A DNA stretch of 64,000 bases, from the NCBI RefSeq assembly GCF_016097405.1, contig NZ_JAEHGD010000001.1:2055232-2119231 (forward strand), in the 5' to 3' direction. This document shows, piece after piece, positions 18,284 to 28,128 of this stretch. Position 1 is the stretch's first letter, and each line of letters starts with the position of its first letter. A program made the translations under genes and the position numbers. Source of the stretch: a methane-oxidizing endosymbiont of Gigantopelta aegis (GTDB lineage Bacteria > Pseudomonadota > Gammaproteobacteria > Methylococcales > Methylomonadaceae). The notes under the pieces are model-generated. The model was given only the letters and a program-made list of their open reading frames with translations, was not told the origin of the DNA and made no database searches.

Positions 18284-19147
18284 GTGATTAGAAGTATGAC
18301 GGCGTTCGCCAATGGCGAGACGCAAACCCCAGAATGGCTTATAAATTGTGAATTACGCTCGGTGAATCACCGTTATTGCGATATTAGCCTCAAGCTTCCC
18401 GAAAGCCTGCGTTTTCTGGAAGGCGATATTCGTAAACGACTAGGTAATGCCTTAAAACGGGGTAAAATTGAATGCACCATCAATTATAAAACACTCGACT
18501 TAGCGCAAGATTTCCAGATCAACTCCGAAGCTGTCAATGCTCTGCTTGCCGCCACGGCTGCGATTGAGCAAAATATGTCCCATGCGGCTCCGTTCAGTGC
18601 TCTGGAGGTACTTGCCTTTCCCGGCATTCAACAACAAAACGACATAGACCGGGCACAATTGAAAAATGTGATTCTAGCGTTGCTCGACGATGTCATTCAG
18701 CGCATGATTGCAACCCGAGAGCAGGAAGGTCAGCAACTCGGACAAATGATCGAACAGCGCTGCGAGAAGATTTCGTTGTTGATTCAACAGGCCGAAACAA
18801 GAATGCCGACAGTGCTGAAAAATCTGCGCCAGAAACTGACCGAACGGATACAAGAAATGGTGCAGGAACCCGACTTTGATCGACTGGAACAAGAACTGGT
18901 GATGCAGGCGCAAAAGCTTGATGTGGACGAAGAGCTCGACCGTCTGAAAACACATGTTGAGGAGGTTCAAAGAGTGCTGAAACAAAACGAGCCTATCGGT
19001 CGGCGGTTGGATTTTCTGATGCAGGAAATGAACCGCGAAGCCAACACCTTAGGTTCAAAATCAGCCGACCAGGAAATGACCACCATCGCCATTGAACTTA
19101 AAGTTTTGATTGAACAAATGCGCGAGCAGATTCAGAATATCGAATAA
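18284..19147 (+). CDS. yicC: YicC-family endoribonuclease-like protein
   Basis: A 287-residue protein of the YicC family, which has been linked to RNA degradation. The start is a GTG (VIRSMTAFANGE, matching the family's MIRSMTAFA). The N-terminal domain contains ELRSVNHRYCDISLKLPE, and the C-terminal DUF1732 region ends QEMNREANTLGSKSADQEMTTIAIELKVLIEQMREQIQNIE. It is intact. It lies near rph, as in many proteobacteria. It is the last core gene before the accessory island. Confidence 0.93.
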   Translation: MIRSMTAFANGETQTPEWLINCELRSVNHRYCDISLKLPESLRFLEGDIRKRLGNALKRGKIECTINYKTLDLAQDFQINSEAVNALLAATAAIEQNMSHAAPFSALEVLAFPGIQQQNDIDRAQLKNVILALLDDVIQRMIATREQEGQQLGQMIEQRCEKISLLIQQAETRMPTVLKNLRQKLTERIQEMVQEPDFDRLEQELVMQAQKLDVDEELDRLKTHVEEVQRVLKQNEPIGRRLDFLMQEMNREANTLGSKSADQEMTTIAIELKVLIEQMREQIQNIE

Positions 19148-19347
19148 TTTCCAGTAACGTCCTGTATCATACTCAACTTATTGTAAAATAATATTTATTT
19201 TGTTTTTGTTTTCCCGTAACTTCTGGTAAAGTTCTGGTTTTTCCAGTTCTAAGTGGGGAGTTAATTGGGTAGTAATCGGCTGTATCACCATAAAGGTCTC
19301 GTAATTTACTCCCCATTTGGCGTTTAACGTAGATGATGAATATGCTG

Positions 19348-19370
19348 TAACCACTGTTTTTTAGTGGTTA
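19348..19370. promoter_or_regulatory. Hairpin just upstream of the integrase remnant
   Basis: TAACCACT (19348-19355) and AGTGGTTA (19363-19370) form a perfect 8-bp stem with a T-rich loop, 25 bases before the integrase ATG. A nearby imperfect inverted repeat, TGGGGAGTTAATT and AATTTACTCCCCA, lies at about 19253-19313. These could be integrase arm or operator sites. The gap 19148-19394 has no gene and no tRNA that I can recognise. Confidence 0.4.
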
Positions 19371-19394
19371 TAGCTGTTATTGAGGGGGGTTCAA

Positions 19395-19520
19395 ATGGGC
19401 AAATTGACGGCTAAAAAAGTTCTTTCTATAGTCCGATCAAATAAATCTGGTCGGTATGGTGATGGCGACGGGCTTTATCTGATGATCCCAAAAAGCGGCG
19501 CTCCGTTCTGGGAGCTATAG
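19395..19520 (+). pseudogene. Tyrosine integrase, N-terminal remnant
   Basis: Forty-one codons encode MGKLTAKKVLSIVRSNKSGRYGDGDGLYLMIPKSGAPFWEL and then meet a stop. This is the N-terminal arm-binding domain (DUF4102 type) of prophage/island integrases: the pattern GRYGDGDGLYL and the FWEL end are typical. The catalytic part is missing. The break comes just before the left inverted repeat of the IS701-like element at 19527, and the missing part is not found on its other side. It marks the start of the accessory island next to yicC. Confidence 0.75.
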
Positions 19521-19722
19521 TCATATATGGTCCGCCCCGTATTGCAAGAAAAAATTCATTCGTAGCATAAAGAAATATTGCTCCCATATATCCGGCCTTG
19601 GGGTGATGATCTCAATGAGCTCTGGCCCTGATGGAATACGCACATTCCCGCCTCATCAAATCTTCGGCTTCCAATGAGCCCATGACTCTATCAGGTTCTA
19701 CGGAATGCAGGTGTTACCTTTT

Positions 19723-19782
19723 ATGCCATCACTTGAATTTTTATCCACGCAATTCGTTGCTGATTGTGACCTCTTTCTTTAA
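19723..19782 (+). pseudogene. N-terminal scrap of the IS701-like transposase
   Basis: An ATG at 19723 opens MPSLEFLSTQFVADCD, which looks like a normal transposase beginning, and a stop follows three codons later where the inserted IS110 DNA takes over. The remainder of a DDE transposase in the same orientation resumes at 22702. Confidence 0.45.
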
Positions 19783-19798
19783 TTTATTTTTCTGTGCA

Positions 19799-19930
19799 GG
19801 TTCTGGTTCTGTCAAGGAGGAACGCAGACGTTTGCGTCGAGTAGTCCTTGACAGAACCAGAACCGGCCTTACCCTGTTAGGCAGGGGCCGGATTATTCCG
19901 GCCTCTGCCTCCCGGCGAGGGTGGGGTAAG
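19799..19930. ncRNA. Candidate structured RNA next to the IS110/IS1111 recombinase (possible bridge RNA)
   Basis: The non-coding DNA downstream of the recombinase has three strong stems. A 20-bp perfect stem (19799-19818 with 19845-19864) encloses a smaller ACGCA/TGCGT hairpin. A 12-bp stem (19881-19892 with 19897-19908, one G-U pair if read on the plus strand) has a TTAT loop. An outer CTTACCC/GGGTAAG stem (19868-19874 with 19924-19930) encloses the second. IS110-family elements are known to encode a bridge RNA in a non-coding end, and in the IS1111 group it lies after the gene. The assignment here is inference. Confidence 0.4.
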
Positions 19931-19989
19931 CTGCACGGCCAGGGGCAAATCCCCTGTTAAGTGCTTTAAATAAGGTTTTTCTTTTTTCA

Positions 19990-21039
19990 TCATGCTGCCA
20001 CCGTTCGATAGTCTTCTTTTTTACTGAGCAAGGCCCAGGCTATCCGTGCATTTTTATTGGCTACCGCGACGTTTGTAATGTTCTCACCGCGTCTTTGCTT
20101 GATTTCCCCAACCCATTGATTCCGTTTGTCCTGATGTTTATGTGCGACCCGTACGACTGCCCGGCCGCCATGAATCAGTAGGGCTCTCAGGTAATTGTCG
20201 CCCCGTTTGCTGATGCCAAGCAGGGTCGCTTTACCTCCCGTGGAATGCTGCCGAGGCACGAGTCCTAACCAGGCGGCTAGTTCCCGGCCATTTTTAAAGA
20301 CACTGATGTCACCAATGGCGGCTATCAGAGCGGTTGCCGTCAGCACACCAACTCCCGGGATGGTGAGTAATCGCCGACAATCTTCATGCTGTGTCGCGAT
20401 GTTTTCCAGTCTTTCGTCCAAGGAACTGATTTTTTCATCAAGATGAACCATTTCATCGTAAAGTTCGCTGAGTAACTCGCGAAATAATGGGCTTAAATTA
20501 TTTTCGGCATCTTCAAGAATCTCTGGGATGGCCTTTCTGATGTAATTGATTCCCTTGGGGATAACGATACCATATTCCAATAACAATCCCCGGATTTGGT
20601 TTGCGTGAGCCGTCCGTCTGGCTACCCGTTGACTGCGTATTCGGTGCAGACTTTGGATGTCTTGTTGAACGATATTTTTGACGGGAACAAAACGCATGTT
20701 TGGCCGTTGTACGGCCTCGCAGATCGCTTCAGCATCCGCGGCATCATTTTTATTGGACTTAACGTAAGGTTTGACAAACTGAGGCGCTATCATTTTTACA
20801 TGATGCCCCAATCCGGTAAAGGTACGCACCCAATGATGGGCGCCTCCGCACGCTTCAAGACCAATCAGACAAGGAGGTAGCTTCGCGATATAAGTGCTCA
20901 GTTGCTTACGGGACAGTTTTTTCCTGAGTACGACATGGCCTTTTTCATCCACGCCGTGTAATTGAAAACTTTGCTTGGCTAAATCAATTCCCAACACTTT
21001 TATCGCTTTATGTTCTTGTTTTGCGTTACTATATTTCAC
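19990..21039 (-). CDS. IS110-family (IS1111 group) DEDD recombinase
   Basis: A 349-residue recombinase starting at a GTG (21039-21037). The longer frame would begin inside the next IS and is not credible. The RuvC-like N-terminal half has LGIDLAKQSFQLHG, LIGLEACGGAHHW and KNDAADAEAICEA, giving the DEDD acidic residues. The C-terminal Tnp_20 half has LLTIPGVGVLTATALIAAIGD and PRQHSTGGK, which carries the conserved serine. The frame is intact, so the element may still be active. Confidence 0.92.
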   Translation of the reverse strand: MKYSNAKQEHKAIKVLGIDLAKQSFQLHGVDEKGHVVLRKKLSRKQLSTYIAKLPPCLIGLEACGGAHHWVRTFTGLGHHVKMIAPQFVKPYVKSNKNDAADAEAICEAVQRPNMRFVPVKNIVQQDIQSLHRIRSQRVARRTAHANQIRGLLLEYGIVIPKGINYIRKAIPEILEDAENNLSPLFRELLSELYDEMVHLDEKISSLDERLENIATQHEDCRRLLTIPGVGVLTATALIAAIGDISVFKNGRELAAWLGLVPRQHSTGGKATLLGISKRGDNYLRALLIHGGRAVVRVAHKHQDKRNQWVGEIKQRRGENITNVAVANKNARIAWALLSKKEDYRTVAA

Positions 21040-21077
21040 GGTTTGCCTCACTTCTTTTTTGATGTTTGCTAAATCTA

Positions 21078-22701
21078 GGAGACAAAAATGAGCGTATTTA
21101 GCCAAGAATTTAAAGTACAATCAGTAGAAAAGCATTATCCAGAAGACCAGAACAATCGCTAAAGCAAATTGTAGTTACTTTAGGTGTGGGTTACTCCACA
21201 CTTCAAAAATGGATTCGGTTAGCTAAGAAAAATCAACTCGAAAAACAGAGTCAAACATGTCAAAAGAAAAAGCCCTCAAGATTGGAATACAGTAGAACGT
21301 TTTGAAGCCATTGTTCATTGTCATCATCTCACTGATGATCAGGCTAGCGCCTATTGTCGTGAACAAGGCATCTACTTACATCATCTAAATACCTGGAAAG
21401 CGGAATTTTTGTCAGAATCTAAATCAACAGAATCCGTATATAAACAGGCGCAAACAAAACTCAAACAAGAAAACAAGCGTTTGCATAAGGAGCTAAACCG
21501 CAAAGAGAAAGCGTTATCAGAAACAGCGGCTTTACTGGTGTTATCAAAAAAGTGCCAAGCGATCTGGGGGAAAAGGCGGCCGATTAATCGCCTACTCAGA
21601 TCGCCAACACTACAGCGCACTCATTGATGAAGCCGTTGACAATGGAGCGCGGCAGAAATTAGCCTGTGAACTGGTGGGTATATCAGCTCGAACCTATCAG
21701 CGTTGGAACCGGGGAGAAGGACTCTCAGAAGACCTACGACTGCACAATACAGCGCCTGTGCACAATCAATTATCCGAGGCCATCAAGCAAGAAATCATCA
21801 CCGTGATTAATAAACCGGAATACAGCGCTTTAACGCCGCATCAAATCGTTCCGAGGTTATTGGATTTGGGCTGCTATCTCGCATCAGAATCAACCTTTTA
21901 TCGTGTCATGAAAGCCCACAACCAGCTTAAGCACAGAGCTAAAGGAGCCGCAGGTCAGCATAATAAACCGCAGTCACTCAAAGCCACACAGGCCAATCAA
22001 ATCTACTCGTGGGATATTACGTATTTATTAAGCCCCGTCAAAGGGCAGTATTTTTACCTCTACATGGTGATGGACATCTATAGTCGGAAAATCGTAGGCT
22101 GGCAAGTTCATGATGCCGAATCAAGCGCACACGCTGCTGATTTGATCGAAGATATCGCTCGCCGGGAAAACATCGACAAAAAGCAATTGGTGATACATTC
22201 TGACAACGGCAGTCCGATGAAAGGCGCAACATTAAGGGCCAAATTGGTCGATTTAGACATTGCCACGTCGTTCAGCAGACCTCGTGTCAGTAATGATAAT
22301 CCTTATTCAGAATCGTTATTTAAAACAGTCAAATATCATCATACCTTTCCAGAAAACCCTTTTAAAACATTAAGCGAAGCCAGGAACTGGGTTGAAGCTT
22401 TCGTTTGTTGGTTCAACAATGAACATCAACACAGTGCGCTCAAGTTTGTAACACCCAACCAACGCCATAACGGCTTAGACAGCGCCGTACTCGAAAAAAG
22501 AAAACGAGTCATCGAGCAAGCAAAAAGAGACAATCCAGAGCGATGGAATGGACGACAAACACGAAATTTAACGCCCATTGGCCATGTTTATCTTAATCCG
22601 GATAAGGAAAATTTCAACACAACAGAATGTCAAGCAGCTTAATAAAATTCATTTCGTAAATTATTGCAAAAAATGCGACAGGTTGGTTGACATTTAGCGG
22701 G
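21078..22701 (+). mobile_element. IS3-family element, copy 1 (left end missing)
   Basis: This is the same element as the copy at 36470-38663. The right end carries the terminal repeat GCGACAGGTTGGTTGACAT followed by TTAGCGGG. The matching left end found in copy 2 is absent here and IS110 DNA takes its place. The body has the HTH and DDE regions of an IS3 transposase with frameshifts. Confidence 0.8.
21088..22642 (+). pseudogene. IS3-family transposase, frameshifted (copy 1)
   Basis: The reading begins MSVFSQEFKVQSVEK and loses frame at a run of four A's where five would keep it open; frames resume at 21409 and at 21674. The last open part (to 22642) contains the integrase core with aspartate in WDITYLLS, aspartate in IHSDNGSPM and glutamate in NPYSESLFKTVKYH. 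Copy 2 has the same first frameshift but different run lengths elsewhere (A5 here, A6 there). The C-terminus LNPDKENFNTTECQAA is the natural end; in copy 2 it is cut by an IS5 element. Confidence 0.85.
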
Positions 22702-23788
22702 ACTGGCGCGGCAGTTCGTTCGGCTGATGCTGAAGGTGGTGAAACCGGATGTTATTCATTTGGCCATTGACGATACACTGACCCTGCGGGCTTCAAAGAA
22801 GGCGCCGGGCAGCCAGATGCATCATCAGCATGGCAACAAGCCGAATCTGGCGGCGTATGTGCGTGGTCAATGCTGGGTAAGCCTGGCCTGGGTGGTGCGT
22901 TCCGGGCAACAGGCCATGGCCTTGCCGTTGTTGTCCCGATTGGTGCCTGCGGCGGGCAATACGGGCAAACGGGTTGCCGCCCAGGTACTGATTCGCGGCA
23001 TTTACCGGCTGTTGGAGGGCCATCGGGTTCGGGTGTTGGTCGATAGCTGGTATATGAAGGGCGTCTTTATCGAATCGATGCTGCGCCGGGGCTTTGCTGT
23101 AATCGGTCAGGTTCGGATCGATACCCGGTTGTATAATGAACCGCCCCGACGGAGAAAAGGGCAGCGTGGCCGTCCGCGGAAATACGGCCGGAAATACACG
23201 CCCGAACGGATTGCGCATTTGAAGCGCACCGTGGTGACCTTGCCCTTGTATGGAAAAGAACAGACGGTGCGTTACCGCAGCAAGGTACTGTTGGCCCGGT
23301 TTCTAAACGGACACAAGGTGCGTGTGGTCTGGTGTGAATTTCAGCGGGATGAAGGCCAATGGACAAAAGCCCGGCTGCTGTTGAGTACCGATGTCAGCTT
23401 GACTCCGGAGCAAATGATCGAGAGCTACGCGGAACGCTGGTCGATTGAACCGATGTTCCATCAACTGAAGCAGGCCTGGGGACTGAAAGAAGCCTGGCAG
23501 CAAAGCCGTCAGACCCTGCATCGTTGGGTTCATTTGACCCAGGTGGGTTATGGTCTGTTGCAGTTATTGCGCCTGCTGGACAGCGAACAGGTTGCCCAAC
23601 TGTGCCGATATTCGCTTTGGCGGAAAGACAATCCGGTCACGGCGGGACAAATCCGCAGGGGGTTGGTGATGATTTTTCGCCATGTTCCGGTACGACAATG
23701 GTGGCACCGTACATGCAAAAAATTCGAACCGCCGGATGGGTGGGGGACGGAAGAAAATGACGGGAATTACGCAAATAGCGGATTCTGA
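22702..23788 (+). pseudogene. IS701-like DDE transposase, 5'-truncated
   Basis: The open frame continues from the end of the IS3 copy to 23788. It has the DDE residues in HLAIDDTLTLRASKKAPGSQ, VLVDSWYMKGVF and YAERWSIEPMFHQLKQAWG. A methionine at 22727 lies inside the family sequence (RQFVRLMLKVVKPDVIHLAID), so the gene is missing its N-terminal part, a piece of which is at 19723. It is probably inactive. Confidence 0.75.
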
Positions 23789-24159
23789 ACGACGATCAAC
23801 AAACGGAAGCTTGCACACATCACGCCAAATGAATGGGGTGATTGAGTGAGTTCGCTCTAAACTCTAGTAAATCTATCATCTTGGCCCATTTGAGGCCGTT
23901 TAGGAAGTGGGGCGGACCATTCCATTAAATCTGGAACGTTCAGCCGGTAATGGCAGTGGATGGTGTCAGTCGATATAGAGACAACGAAGCCATCACAACT
24001 GTGCTGTGCTGATAGGTATAGATAGACGTTTTCATACCAGACTCCGTTGAAGTGAAAATTTGAGGGTGCGCATTTTTACATAATCTTGTGGAAATGGGTA
24101 ATGTTTTTTTATTTTTTTGTGTACAGACTTATTGAGCCATCACAACCCATTTATCTCAT
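23789..24159. other. Gene-free stretch at the right end of the nested IS block
   Basis: The first 132 bases belong to the IS701-like element and end in its inverted repeat at 23909-23920. The rest, up to the stop of ygjP, contains only short frames with no recognisable protein, and I see no promoter or RNA gene in it. Confidence 0.5.
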
Positions 24160-24843
24160 TCAAAGTTCCAAACCAGCACCATGCAAGCGCAACCAGCTTT
24201 TAGCCTGAGCATAATCCGGTAAAACCTTTTCTATGGTATGCCAGAACTCAAGGCTGTGATTAGGGTGCTTCAGGTGAGCAAGCTCATGCACAACAATATA
24301 TTCAATCGCTGTCAGTGGTGCCATCATGCATCGCCAGTGAAAATTGAGCGTGCCATTGGCTGAACAGGATGCCCAGCGGTTTTTGAGTTCCTGCACTCTG
24401 ATTCCTGTTGGCTGCAAGCCCATTTTCCCGGCATATTGCTCAACATATCTGGGTAATCTTGCTTTACCCTTTTCTTTATAAAATGCTACAAATTTATCTT
24501 TGGCCTTTGATAATGCGGAGCGCTTAAGAATAAACAGTCCATTTTTCAATAACAGGTCATGCTTGGCATCATCAACAATCTGTAAACAGTAGGTTGAGCC
24601 AAGATAAGGAAAGCCTTCACCATTCACAAACTCACGTTCCACACGAGTTCTGTTCAGGTCTTCCCACTCGGCCAGGTTTCGATAAATCCAACTTCGCTTG
24701 GCTTCCAGTATCTGCTCAATTTTTTCCATGTCGTAGGGTTCAGGTGCCAACACGCTTACGGTGCCATCACGCTCGATATAGATGCTGGTCGTCTTGCGAG
24801 GACTTTTCTTCAGTTTAAATTCAATATCACGATAGCTCCGCAT
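24160..24843 (-). CDS. ygjP: YgjP-like zinc metallopeptidase (DUF45)
   Basis: A 227-residue protein with the zinc motif HELAHLKHPNH (HExxH plus a third histidine) and the preceding RWASCSANGTLNFHWR, characteristic of the YgjP/DUF45 family. Homologues often accompany type I restriction genes, and here the gene directly follows hsdR with no gap. The peptidase substrate is unknown. The sequence is intact. Confidence 0.85.
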   Translation of the reverse strand: MRSYRDIEFKLKKSPRKTTSIYIERDGTVSVLAPEPYDMEKIEQILEAKRSWIYRNLAEWEDLNRTRVEREFVNGEGFPYLGSTYCLQIVDDAKHDLLLKNGLFILKRSALSKAKDKFVAFYKEKGKARLPRYVEQYAGKMGLQPTGIRVQELKNRWASCSANGTLNFHWRCMMAPLTAIEYIVVHELAHLKHPNHSLEFWHTIEKVLPDYAQAKSWLRLHGAGLEL

Positions 24844-27800
24844 CTAATGCCCCAGAATATCCTGTTCACGCCGTCTGGCCAGCGCAATAACTTCAGTGAC
24901 CAGCTCTTCACTATGTTGGGCAAGCTCAATAATACCCGACAATACAAATACATCATCCAACTCCGATGCCAGATCATCAACCAGCTCAGAACGCTCCCAA
25001 AAATTAAGACCACCCAATGACCCGGCCAATACATCCATAATATTTGCAGTAACCTGCTGTACTTTCGCAATGGTTTCTGCTGAATCATCACCATCAAAAG
25101 CGATAGAACAGATTAAATCGGTAAACGGATCGCTACCCTGACGTTCACCGGATTGAATTTCATCCCGTAATACTTCGAGCGCTAAAACCATGTGTTCCCA
25201 GTCATCATGATATTTTTTCAGGACAGCCTCCAGCTTCTCACTAAAGCGTTTGAACTGAACCGGATCACGTTCCCAGTTCACTTTGCAATGCTTGCGAATC
25301 GCATGTTCCATTTCACTGGCCTGGGCACGCGGGCTTTTTTCTTTTTTTACTTGCGTAATAAACTGGCTTGAAAACAGCTCAGTTGGCGGAATACGGGGGT
25401 CGATGCCCAGTGATACCAGATGCTCATTAATGAGTTTTCGCACCTTCTCACCCACACCGGTAAAGCTGATGGACCCATCCTTGTAACGCTCTTTTGCCTT
25501 GGCCTGAATATGGGCAAACTGATACATGGGGATTTTATACGGCTGCGCCATGGCATTGGGCAACACAATGTCCATGCTCTCCATAAATTTTTTCAGATAA
25601 ACACTGAAGCTGTCGCGGTTTTTTATATCTTCAAGTATTTCAACCGCAGATTCCAGCGCCTGATATCGCTGAGAATCATCCAGGTCTTTTTGCTTAACAA
25701 AGCTTTCAATATCCGACACCTTGTTTTCCTCAAATAACTGAATCAAACGTCGATATCTGCTTTCCAGTATCGGCATTTCCGATTCAACATTCTTCAAGCC
25801 ATCCAGAATCTCTTGCTGATCTTCACCGGAATATAATGACAGAGCGGCCTGTAAATGATTGGCCAGACCGATATAATCGACAATATAACCGCGTGTCTTT
25901 CCCGGATATGTTCGATTGACGCGGGCAATGGCTTGCAGAAGATTATGCTCTTTGAGCTTTTTATCCAGATACATCACCTGCTCAATCGGTGCATCAAAAC
26001 CCGTCAGCAGCATATCGCAAACAATCAAAAATGCCACCCCTGTTTTGGGGTCATCAAAGTCAAATGCCTTCTTGAAACTTTTTACCGCATTAAGTTCTCT
26101 AGCTTCCTTGCGTGCCTTAACAAACACGGCTTTTTCATTGGTGCCTTCAGATGAAATCACCACAACGGCATCAATAAACTGTAATTGTTTTAATAACGCA
26201 TCATCCCGCAGCCTATCCTCTTTTGACTGCTCTTCTTCAATCAGCTTCTGTAAGGCTGAACGGATAGAGGTCTGATAATGGATGGCCGCCTGTTTCGATG
26301 AGCAAACCACCTGTGCCTTAAAGCCACTGGGAAGAATATTGGCCGCATAATGCCGAACAAGATCATCTGCAATCTCCTTAATACGTTCTTCTGCTTCCAG
26401 TACATCACCTGCGGCGCCGTACTTTTTACGAATCGCCAGCAATTCTTCTTCCGACCGGTCTCGAAACAGATCCTCAAACTTTCGATCAAATCCTGAACGC
26501 CCCTGAATCGCCACTTCTGCTGTTTTACCTTCATATAAAATCTGCAAGGTAGCACCGTCATCAACCGCATCCTGTAGCCGATACTTGTCGATATAAGCAG
26601 AACTGGCATCCACCCCAAATCGCTTCCAGGTTGGATCACTATGGTGTTTGGCAATTAACGGTGTGCCGGTAAATGCAATACGTGTCGCATTCGGGAAAGC
26701 ATCAAATAAATTATCTGAAAGACTGGCTCGTTCAGTCCCTGAGCGTTGTGTCCGGTGGGCTTCGTCAATCAATACCAGTACTTTCTCTGATGGATTCACC
26801 ACACCAAAAGATTCGAACAAAACCGGCTCCGCGACTTTCGGATATTGGCTGTCAGACTCGTTTGCCGCTTGTTGCTGCATGGCAATACGAACATAGTCAG
26901 GAACATAGCTATCGTCTGCTTCACGAAACTTGTGCAACATCACCATATTCAAATTGGAACTGTCCCTGGCCAGCTTCTCTTTCAGATCGCCAGAGCTTTT
27001 GATAACCACCGGCTTCTCGCCAGTCAACGCCACGGTTTCAGTTAACTGCTGTTCAAGATCGCGGCGGTCATTCACCACCACGATCTTGTAATCTTTCAGT
27101 TCCGCATCACGACGCATTTTGCGCACCAGAAACACCATCGTCAGCGACTTGCCGCTGCCCTGGGTATGCCAGACAACGCCGGAACGCTCAAGACTGGTTT
27201 CACCCGCACGAATACGCTCGATAATCTTGTGAACGGCCCGGTATTGCTGATAGCGACAAACCACCTTGATACGCTTGTCACCCGCATCCATAAACAGGGT
27301 AAAGCTGCGCATCATGTCCAGCAATTTCTGCGGATGCAACATCCCCTGCACCAGATTCTCCTGTGGCCGGTGACGCCCAATTACTGCATCGACATAAGGG
27401 GTTTCATCAGGATAAATACTTTTCCATTGAAAGAAGTAATCCTCACCGGCCGTAATGGTACCGTATCTAGCATCTTCATCATGGGTGGCAACCATTAACT
27501 GATTAGTCCAGAAAAGCCGTTGCTCACCTTCCTTAAGGCCAGCGGCAATGGTCTCTTCCCGCACATCGGCATAACGTCTGAGCTGTTCAATGGCTTCGTG
27601 CATGGGGTCAGAGGCATAGCCATTCGCCTCTTTACACTCAATTACCACCAAAGGCAGTCCATTAACAAACAATACAATATCGGGGATGATAAATTCCTTG
27701 ACCCCACCGGGCGTATCGATTCGAAACTGGTTAATGGCAATAAACGCATTGGCTTCCCAGTGTTCAAAATCAATGATCTTGACCACAGGGTCTTGCTCAC

Positions 27801-28128
27801 CCGTTAGTGTGTTTTCATCGACCTGCCATTTGAATAAACGGCTTAAACATTCCTCATTAGCCTGTAACAGTTTCTGGGTGCCAAAGTCGATAAAGTCCTC
27901 ATACAACTGTTCAAGTTGAGAATCCGTTAGCCAGCTTTCATTTTTGTCTGTTTTGTTGATCTTGCGAACAGATTTTATGAACACATCCTTCAGCAACCAT
28001 TGCCTGAAATCAGACCTCAGACTTTTTGTCGGGTCGTCGGGAATACCAGCCCCCTGGTCAATCACCATCCAACCCATTGACTCCAGTTGGGTTAATAAGG
28101 GGCGCTCTACAAATTGATACTCAGACAT
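24844..28128 (-). CDS. hsdR: Type I restriction enzyme, R subunit
   Basis: A 1094-residue subunit when started at MSEYQFVERPLLTQL (28128), which overlaps abiEii by 8 bases. The N-terminal nuclease has the PD-(D/E)XK signature ending in VIECKEANG (about residue 160). The translocase has Walker A in HTQGSGKSLTM, the DEAH-like LIDEAHRTQRSG and RVNRTYPGKTRG. HsdR cleaves DNA at random after ATP-driven translocation, but only in complex with HsdM and HsdS. Neither gene lies in the window. The sequence is intact, so the subunit may be orphaned or may use partners encoded elsewhere. Confidence 0.95.
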   Translation of the reverse strand: MSEYQFVERPLLTQLESMGWMVIDQGAGIPDDPTKSLRSDFRQWLLKDVFIKSVRKINKTDKNESWLTDSQLEQLYEDFIDFGTQKLLQANEECLSRLFKWQVDENTLTGEQDPVVKIIDFEHWEANAFIAINQFRIDTPGGVKEFIIPDIVLFVNGLPLVVIECKEANGYASDPMHEAIEQLRRYADVREETIAAGLKEGEQRLFWTNQLMVATHDEDARYGTITAGEDYFFQWKSIYPDETPYVDAVIGRHRPQENLVQGMLHPQKLLDMMRSFTLFMDAGDKRIKVVCRYQQYRAVHKIIERIRAGETSLERSGVVWHTQGSGKSLTMVFLVRKMRRDAELKDYKIVVVNDRRDLEQQLTETVALTGEKPVVIKSSGDLKEKLARDSSNLNMVMLHKFREADDSYVPDYVRIAMQQQAANESDSQYPKVAEPVLFESFGVVNPSEKVLVLIDEAHRTQRSGTERASLSDNLFDAFPNATRIAFTGTPLIAKHHSDPTWKRFGVDASSAYIDKYRLQDAVDDGATLQILYEGKTAEVAIQGRSGFDRKFEDLFRDRSEEELLAIRKKYGAAGDVLEAEERIKEIADDLVRHYAANILPSGFKAQVVCSSKQAAIHYQTSIRSALQKLIEEEQSKEDRLRDDALLKQLQFIDAVVVISSEGTNEKAVFVKARKEARELNAVKSFKKAFDFDDPKTGVAFLIVCDMLLTGFDAPIEQVMYLDKKLKEHNLLQAIARVNRTYPGKTRGYIVDYIGLANHLQAALSLYSGEDQQEILDGLKNVESEMPILESRYRRLIQLFEENKVSDIESFVKQKDLDDSQRYQALESAVEILEDIKNRDSFSVYLKKFMESMDIVLPNAMAQPYKIPMYQFAHIQAKAKERYKDGSISFTGVGEKVRKLINEHLVSLGIDPRIPPTELFSSQFITQVKKEKSPRAQASEMEHAIRKHCKVNWERDPVQFKRFSEKLEAVLKKYHDDWEHMVLALEVLRDEIQSGERQGSDPFTDLICSIAFDGDDSAETIAKVQQVTANIMDVLAGSLGGLNFWERSELVDDLASELDDVFVLSGIIELAQHSEELVTEVIALARRREQDILGH

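Larger units (their letters stand above)
19783..21077 (-). mobile_element. IS110-family (IS1111-like) insertion sequence
   Basis: The element comprises a recombinase gene on the minus strand and about 200 bases of structured non-coding DNA after it. The outer ends are set only roughly: the left by the break in the IS701-like gene and the right by where the IS3 leader (AGGAGACAAAAATGAGCG) begins. No flanking duplication is expected for this family. The left end of the neighbouring IS3 copy is absent, so the junction is a deletion or recombination rather than a clean insertion. Confidence 0.7.
19527..23920 (+). mobile_element. IS701-like element split by nested IS110 and IS3 insertions
   Basis: The perfect inverted repeats ATGGTCCGCCCC (19527-19538) and GGGGCGGACCAT (23909-23920) bound the block. 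The left arm still holds a transposase start at 19723 and the right arm the rest of the same type of gene (22702-23788). Between them sit an IS110/IS1111 element and an IS3 copy that replaced or split the middle. No target duplication is apparent outside the repeats. The family label rests on the DDE transposase with its IDDTLT and VDSWYMKG motifs. Confidence 0.65.

Noticed and set aside
19148-19394. A tRNA gene as the integration site of the island
   Set aside because: No cloverleaf or CCA-ending 3' half is visible next to the integrase remnant, so the attachment site stays unknown.
19631-19960. A 109-codon open frame before the IS110 gene
   Set aside because: It crosses the break between two mobile elements and the hairpin region and has no recognisable protein pattern.
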